A DNA stretch of 11,621 bases from Pseudomonadota bacterium (GTDB taxonomy: Bacteria > Pseudomonadota > Gammaproteobacteria > Burkholderiales > Burkholderiaceae_C). Shown one piece after another: positions 7,075-11,621 of this stretch. Under the pieces are notes generated by a model. That model was not told the origin of the DNA. It did no database searches and was given only the letters and a program-made list of their open reading frames with translations. Location of the stretch: the NCBI GenBank assembly GCA_023438115.1, contig JAEZEB010000254.1, forward strand, positions 1-11,621, given 5' to 3'. A program made the position numbers and the translations under genes. The number at the start of each line of letters is the position of its first letter. The first letter of the stretch is position 1.

Positions 7075-8148
7075 ATGGCTTCCGCTCTTCCCACCGCCCC
7101 CGTCGAGCCCATGCTCGCGAAAATCGCCGAAGCCCTTCCGACGGAAGATGGTTTCCTGTTCGAACCCAAGTGGGACGGCTTCCGCGCCCTCGTCTTCCGC
7201 GGCAACGAGCAGACCTACCTGCAAAGCCGCGACCTGCGGCCGCTGAACCGCTATTTCCCCGAGCTGGAGAAGGCGCTGCACGAACAGCTGCCCAAGGGCT
7301 GCGTGCTCGATGGCGAGATCGTGGTGGCGTCCCCGGGGGGGCTGGATTTCGACGCGCTGCAGCAGCGCATCCATCCCGCGGCTTCGCGCATCGCGCGGCT
7401 GGCGAAGGAGACGCCCGCGAGTTTCGTCGCCTTCGACCTGCTCGGGGCAGGCGGCAAATCCACGATGGACCTGCCGCAGTCCGAGCGCCGCCTGCGGCTG
7501 GAACGCCTGCTGGGCAAGGCGAAGCCTCCGCTGCACCTCACGCCCGTCACGCGCGACCGTGCGCAGGCCGAGGAGTGGCTGCAGAAATTCGAGGGCGCGG
7601 GCCTGGACGGCGTGATCGCCAAGCTGGAATCGGCCGCCTACCAGCCGGGCAAGCGCGCGATGCTGAAGGTCAAGCACGTGCGCAGCGCCGACTGCGTGGT
7701 GGCCGGCTTCCGCTGGTACAAGGACCGCGACGATGCGGTGGGTTCGCTGCTGCTGGGCCTGTACGACGACAGCGGCACGCTGCAGCACGTGGGCGTGACT
7801 TCGTCCTTCACGATGGCGGTGCGGCAGGAACTGGCGAAGGAACTGCAGCCGCTGCGCGAAGGCGCGATGGAGAACCATCCCTGGCGCGAATGGGCCGGAG
7901 CGGCGGTGGGCGACGCGCAGCGCATGCCCGGCGCGCAAAGCCGCTGGAGCGGCGGCAAGGACCTGCGCTGGGAGCCGCTGCGCCCCGAGCGCGTGTGCGA
8001 GGTGAAGTACGACCACCTGCAGGGCGACCGCTTCCGGCACGCGGCGGTGTTCCTGCGCTGGCGGCCGGACAAGCCGCCGCAGGAGTGCCGCTACGACCAG
8101 CTGGAGGTGACGACGCCGTTCGAGCTGGCGAAGGTGTTCGGGGCTTAG
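7075..8148 (+). CDS. ligC: ATP-dependent DNA ligase, LigC type
   Basis: This 357-residue protein has a minimal ATP-dependent ligase: nucleotidyltransferase domain (about 1-205) plus OB fold (about 206-345). The nucleophile is K32 in EPKWDGFR (motif I, 30-37). Other motifs are SRDLR (Ia, 51-55), DGEIVV (III, 79-84), SFVAFDLLG (IIIa, 116-124), DGVIAK (IV, 178-183), LKVK (V, 197-200) and FLRWRPDK (VI, 326-333). Length and sequence style match mycobacterial LigC (about 358 residues). The ligase seals nicks using ATP, whereas the essential replicative bacterial ligase uses NAD. It has no fused polymerase or nuclease domain; a separate LigD-type polymerase domain gene lies 750 bases away on the other strand, with tag between them. 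ATG 7075 is the natural start; the ribosome site is weak (ACGAGG at 7067-7072). Confidence 0.88.
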   Translation: MASALPTAPVEPMLAKIAEALPTEDGFLFEPKWDGFRALVFRGNEQTYLQSRDLRPLNRYFPELEKALHEQLPKGCVLDGEIVVASPGGLDFDALQQRIHPAASRIARLAKETPASFVAFDLLGAGGKSTMDLPQSERRLRLERLLGKAKPPLHLTPVTRDRAQAEEWLQKFEGAGLDGVIAKLESAAYQPGKRAMLKVKHVRSADCVVAGFRWYKDRDDAVGSLLLGLYDDSGTLQHVGVTSSFTMAVRQELAKELQPLREGAMENHPWREWAGAAVGDAQRMPGAQSRWSGGKDLRWEPLRPERVCEVKYDHLQGDRFRHAAVFLRWRPDKPPQECRYDQLEVTTPFELAKVFGA

Positions 8149-8160
8149 GTGATGGGTGCG

Positions 8161-8260
8161 CGGCGGGGTTCGCCTTCGGGCTCACCCCGCCCTACGCCAA
8201 ACCCGCGATGGTCGCGGCTCTTCGTCGGTCGGGGTGAGGGGCGAAGCCCGAACCCCGACG
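8161..8260. repeat. composite inverted pair of REP-like elements (copies D and E)
   Basis: Copy D is in minus orientation, with arms GGCGGGGT 8162-8169 and ACCCCGCC 8184-8191. Copy E is in plus orientation, with arms GTCGGGGT 8228-8235 and ACCCCGAC 8252-8259. The 36-base spacer holds a hairpin (CCGCGA 8203-8208 with TCGCGG 8212-8217). Orientation, total length (98 bases between outer arms, against 96) and central hairpin match the B/C pair near 2560. It fills the gap between the convergent ends of ligC and tag. Confidence 0.8.
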
Positions 8261-8263
8261 CTC

Positions 8264-8815
8264 CTACCCACGCCGGAAACACCGCGCCGCATGGTCATCC
8301 ACGATCCCCACCGCCTGCATCCACGCATACACGATCACCGGCCCCACGAACTTGAAGCCGCGCCGCTTGAGCTCCTTGGAAATTTCCTCGGACTTCGACG
8401 TACTCACCGGCAGGGTACGTCCATCGCCGCGGATCACCTGGCCGTCCGTGAACGACCAGCAGAACTCGGCGAAGTCCTCGCCGCGCTTGTGCATGTCGCA
8501 GTAGATCTTCGCCGCGGCGATCGTCGCCTCGATCTTGGCGCGCGAGCGGATGATCCCGGGGTTGGCCAGCAACTTCTCCACCTTCGCCGGCGTGAAGCGC
8601 GCGACCTTTTCAGGCTCGAAACCGGCAAAGGCATCGCGGAAGGCTTCGCGCTTGTGCAGGATGGTGCGCCAGGAGAGGCCGGCCTGGAAACCTTCGAGGA
8701 CCAGCATCTCCCACAGCATGCGCGGATCGCGCTGCGGCACGCCCCATTCCTCGTCGTGGTATTTCGCCATGAGGGCGTCGTCGCCGTCGGCCCAGGCGCA
8801 GCGGTGGAGGGTCAT
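8264..8815 (-). CDS. tag: 3-methyladenine DNA glycosylase I
   Basis: This 183-residue enzyme excises 3-methyladenine from alkylated DNA, starting base excision repair. It keeps the zinc ligands of E. coli Tag: Cys6 and His20 near the N-terminus (RCAWA, YHDEEWG) and His175 and Cys179 near the C-terminus (DDHAARC). It also has the active-site LEGFQAGLSW (40-49) with Glu41 and Trp49, GIIR (87-90) and RRGFKFVG (151-158). ATG 8815 gives MTLHRCAWAD, the family start; the open frame extends 42 codons upstream through repeat F and is rejected. It has no clear ribosome site. It is downstream of, and on the same strand as, the polymerase-domain gene (82-base gap) and convergent with ligC, so a shared transcript with the polymerase gene is possible. 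Confidence 0.94.
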   Translation of the reverse strand: MTLHRCAWADGDDALMAKYHDEEWGVPQRDPRMLWEMLVLEGFQAGLSWRTILHKREAFRDAFAGFEPEKVARFTPAKVEKLLANPGIIRSRAKIEATIAAAKIYCDMHKRGEDFAEFCWSFTDGQVIRGDGRTLPVSTSKSEEISKELKRRGFKFVGPVIVYAWMQAVGIVDDHAARCFRRG

Positions 8816-8858
8816 GGCGCGGATGTTAAAGCGCCGCAACGCGTGGTCCGCGGCCCGT

Positions 8859-8896
8859 CGTAGGTCGGGGTGAGCGGCGAAGCCCGAACCCCGACG
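8859..8896 (+). repeat. REP-like extragenic palindrome, copy F (single)
   Basis: Arms GTCGGGGT (8864-8871) and ACCCCGAC (8888-8895) enclose a 16-base core with the same central sequence as copy A. It ends one base before the stop codon of the polymerase-domain gene, between that gene and tag, so it would fold in their shared transcript. Confidence 0.8.
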
Positions 8897-8897
8897 C

Positions 8898-10109
8898 TCA
8901 AGCCGGCTTTTCCCCCTTCGGCCGCAGCCGCGTCGGCACATGCTCCAGGTTGATCCGCACCCGGTACGACAGCGACGAGCGCCCCCGCATCCGGTCCACC
9001 AGCACGTCCGCCGGCGCCAGGTGCGCCGCCGCCTTCGGGTGCTTCGCCTTCCATGCCTCCGCCGCTGCGACCGCCTCGGCCTCGCGCTCGGCGCGCGCCA
9101 CCTCGATCACCGGCTTCTTCGCCCGCGCGGTGGACGGCGGCGCGCGGCGCGGCTCGCCGGCGGCCTTGCGGTAGTGCGGCGGCCAGGGCGCGTCGCCCTG
9201 CCCCTGCTGCTCCGAGAGCGCCAGCAGCGGCTCCAGCGTCTGCGGTGCGTCGTCGATCGCCGCATGCGGATCGCCGATGCGTGCGAAGCGCGCCGGCATG
9301 GTGAACACCGTGAAATCGCCGGGATCGCAGCTTTCCAGCTCCTCCCAGCTCACGGGCGCGGAAACGCGCGCATCGGGCTTGGGCCGCACCGAGTACGCCG
9401 AAGTCACGGTGCGGTCCTTCGCGTTCTGGTTGTAGTCGACGAAGACGCCCTGGCGCTCCTCCTTCCACCAGGCGCTGGTGGCCAGGCCGGGCGCGCGCCG
9501 CTCCACCTCGCGCGCCAGCGCCAGCGCGGCCCGCCGCACCTGGTCGAAGGTCCACCGCGGCTGCAGGCGCACCAGCACGTGGATGCCGCGCGAACCCGAG
9601 GTCTTGGGCCAGCCCACCAGCCCCAGTTCGCCGAGCACCTCGCGCACCACGCCGGCCACCTGCACGATCTGCGGCCACGCCACGCCGGGGACGGGATCGA
9701 GGTCCACGCGCAGCTCGTCGGGATGCTCCAGGTCTTCCGCGCGGATGGGATGCGGATGAAGTTCCAGGCAGGCCAGGTTGGCCATCCACGCCAGGTCGGA
9801 CGCGTGGCGCGGCACCACCTCGCAGGCCGTGCGGCCGGACGGAAAGCGGATCTCGGTCACGTCCAGCCAGTCCGGACGCTTGTCCGGCGCCCGCTTCTGG
9901 AAGAAGAAGTCGCCCTCGATCCCGTTGGGATAGCGCACCAGCACGCAGGGACGGCCGCCCGCGCCACGCAAGGCGCCCTCGGCGACCGCCAGGTAATAGT
10001 TCACGAGATCCAGCTTGCTGACGCCGGGCAGCAGCAGCTTGGACGGGCTGGTGAGGACCACCTCGCGCCCGCCAATCTCCAGCGCCGTCTCCTGCCTTGC
10101 CTGGGCCAT
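8898..10109 (-). CDS. stand-alone LigD-type polymerase/primase domain protein (PolDom, Prim-PolC-like)
   Basis: This 403-residue protein is an archaeo-eukaryotic-primase-fold polymerase of the kind fused to ligase in LigD, but here it is separate. Visible marks are LTSPSKLLLPGVSK (19-32), YPNGIEG (60-66), FFQKRAPDKRPDW (69-81), a phosphate-binding NLACLELHPHP segment (111-121), the metal-binding Asp pair D136 and D138 in RVDLDP, SGSRGIHV (171-178) and the third Asp225 in VDYNQN, followed by KDRTVTSAYSVR. Such enzymes fill short gaps, preferring ribonucleotides, in NHEJ or excision repair. Residues about 330-403 form an Ala/Lys/Glu-rich tail beyond the catalytic core that ends strongly basic. 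ATG 10109 is preferred; an in-frame TTG at 10118 would add three residues. No ribosome site is obvious. It is divergent from prfC, and tag lies downstream on the same strand. Confidence 0.9.
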   Translation of the reverse strand: MAQARQETALEIGGREVVLTSPSKLLLPGVSKLDLVNYYLAVAEGALRGAGGRPCVLVRYPNGIEGDFFFQKRAPDKRPDWLDVTEIRFPSGRTACEVVPRHASDLAWMANLACLELHPHPIRAEDLEHPDELRVDLDPVPGVAWPQIVQVAGVVREVLGELGLVGWPKTSGSRGIHVLVRLQPRWTFDQVRRAALALAREVERRAPGLATSAWWKEERQGVFVDYNQNAKDRTVTSAYSVRPKPDARVSAPVSWEELESCDPGDFTVFTMPARFARIGDPHAAIDDAPQTLEPLLALSEQQGQGDAPWPPHYRKAAGEPRRAPPSTARAKKPVIEVARAEREAEAVAAAEAWKAKHPKAAAHLAPADVLVDRMRGRSSLSYRVRINLEHVPTRLRPKGEKPA

Positions 10110-10152
10110 GCGCACCAAGGTACACCGGCGTGGGAAAATACGGCGTCAGACA

Positions 10153-10175
10153 CGGCCGTGCGTGAAGCACGGCCG
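10153..10175 (+). promoter_or_regulatory. hairpin in the prfC 5' leader
   Basis: CGGCCGTGC (10153-10161) and GCACGGCCG (10167-10175) form a perfect 9-base-pair stem with loop GTGAA in the 87-base gap between the divergent polymerase-domain and prfC genes. It ends 10 bases before the prfC Shine-Dalgarno sequence. No U-rich tract follows, so it is not a clear terminator; it may be a leader structure or an operator. The AT-rich stretch 10134-10140 just upstream may be part of the prfC promoter. Confidence 0.4.
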
Positions 10176-10196
10176 CGCCATTTCCGGAGTACCCCC

Positions 10197-11621
<1,425 letters not shown>

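Noticed and set aside
6903..8237. 444-codon plus-strand open frame overlapping ligC
   Set aside because: Arg/Ala/Gly-rich with no recognisable motif, whereas the frame 7075-8148 carries all ligase motifs.
8816..8941. 42-codon N-terminal extension of Tag
   Set aside because: It reads through REP copy F and the 3' end of the polymerase-domain gene; known Tag proteins start close to the zinc-ligand Cys, as the ATG at 8815 does.

Overview
The window reads as chromosomal DNA of a very GC-rich betaproteobacterium, most likely Burkholderiales and probably Comamonadaceae. That placement is an inference from base composition, the protein sequences, the SAH riboswitch in front of ahcY and the type of extragenic palindromes. 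No rRNA, tRNA, CRISPR array, transposase or prophage gene is visible. Nine genes are complete or nearly so, one (prfC) runs off the right edge, and a possible 3' tail of another gene lies at the left edge.

Left part (1-2500, plus strand): rlmJ (23S rRNA adenine methyltransferase), a fructosamine-kinase-family repair kinase, and a stand-alone ClpP-type protease with a complete catalytic triad. Middle (2618-5719, minus strand): ahcY, a TlyA-family RNA methyltransferase and metF, transcribed in that order. This is an S-adenosylmethionine-cycle operon. AhcY removes S-adenosylhomocysteine (SAH), MetF makes the methyl donor for methionine resynthesis, and TlyA is a SAM user. The operon is headed by an SAH riboswitch (5796-5856) whose closing stem overlaps an intrinsic terminator, followed by a hairpin that covers part of the ahcY Shine-Dalgarno sequence. 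Upstream is a bile acid:sodium symporter-family transporter on the same strand.

Right part (7075-10109): a stand-alone ATP-dependent DNA ligase of the LigC type, 3-methyladenine DNA glycosylase Tag, and a stand-alone LigD-type polymerase/primase domain. Together they supply damaged-base removal, gap filling and nick sealing. This is the combination expected of a LigC/Prim-PolC excision-repair module, and no Ku gene is visible. The window ends in prfC (release factor 3), which starts at TTG.

The spaces between genes are filled by two kinds of palindromic repeat. Six copies of a GC-rich REP-like element occur. Four of them form two composite inverted pairs of 96-98 bases that sit exactly between convergent gene ends and share a central hairpin. 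A second, different composite palindrome (4193-4275) lies between ahcY and tlyA.
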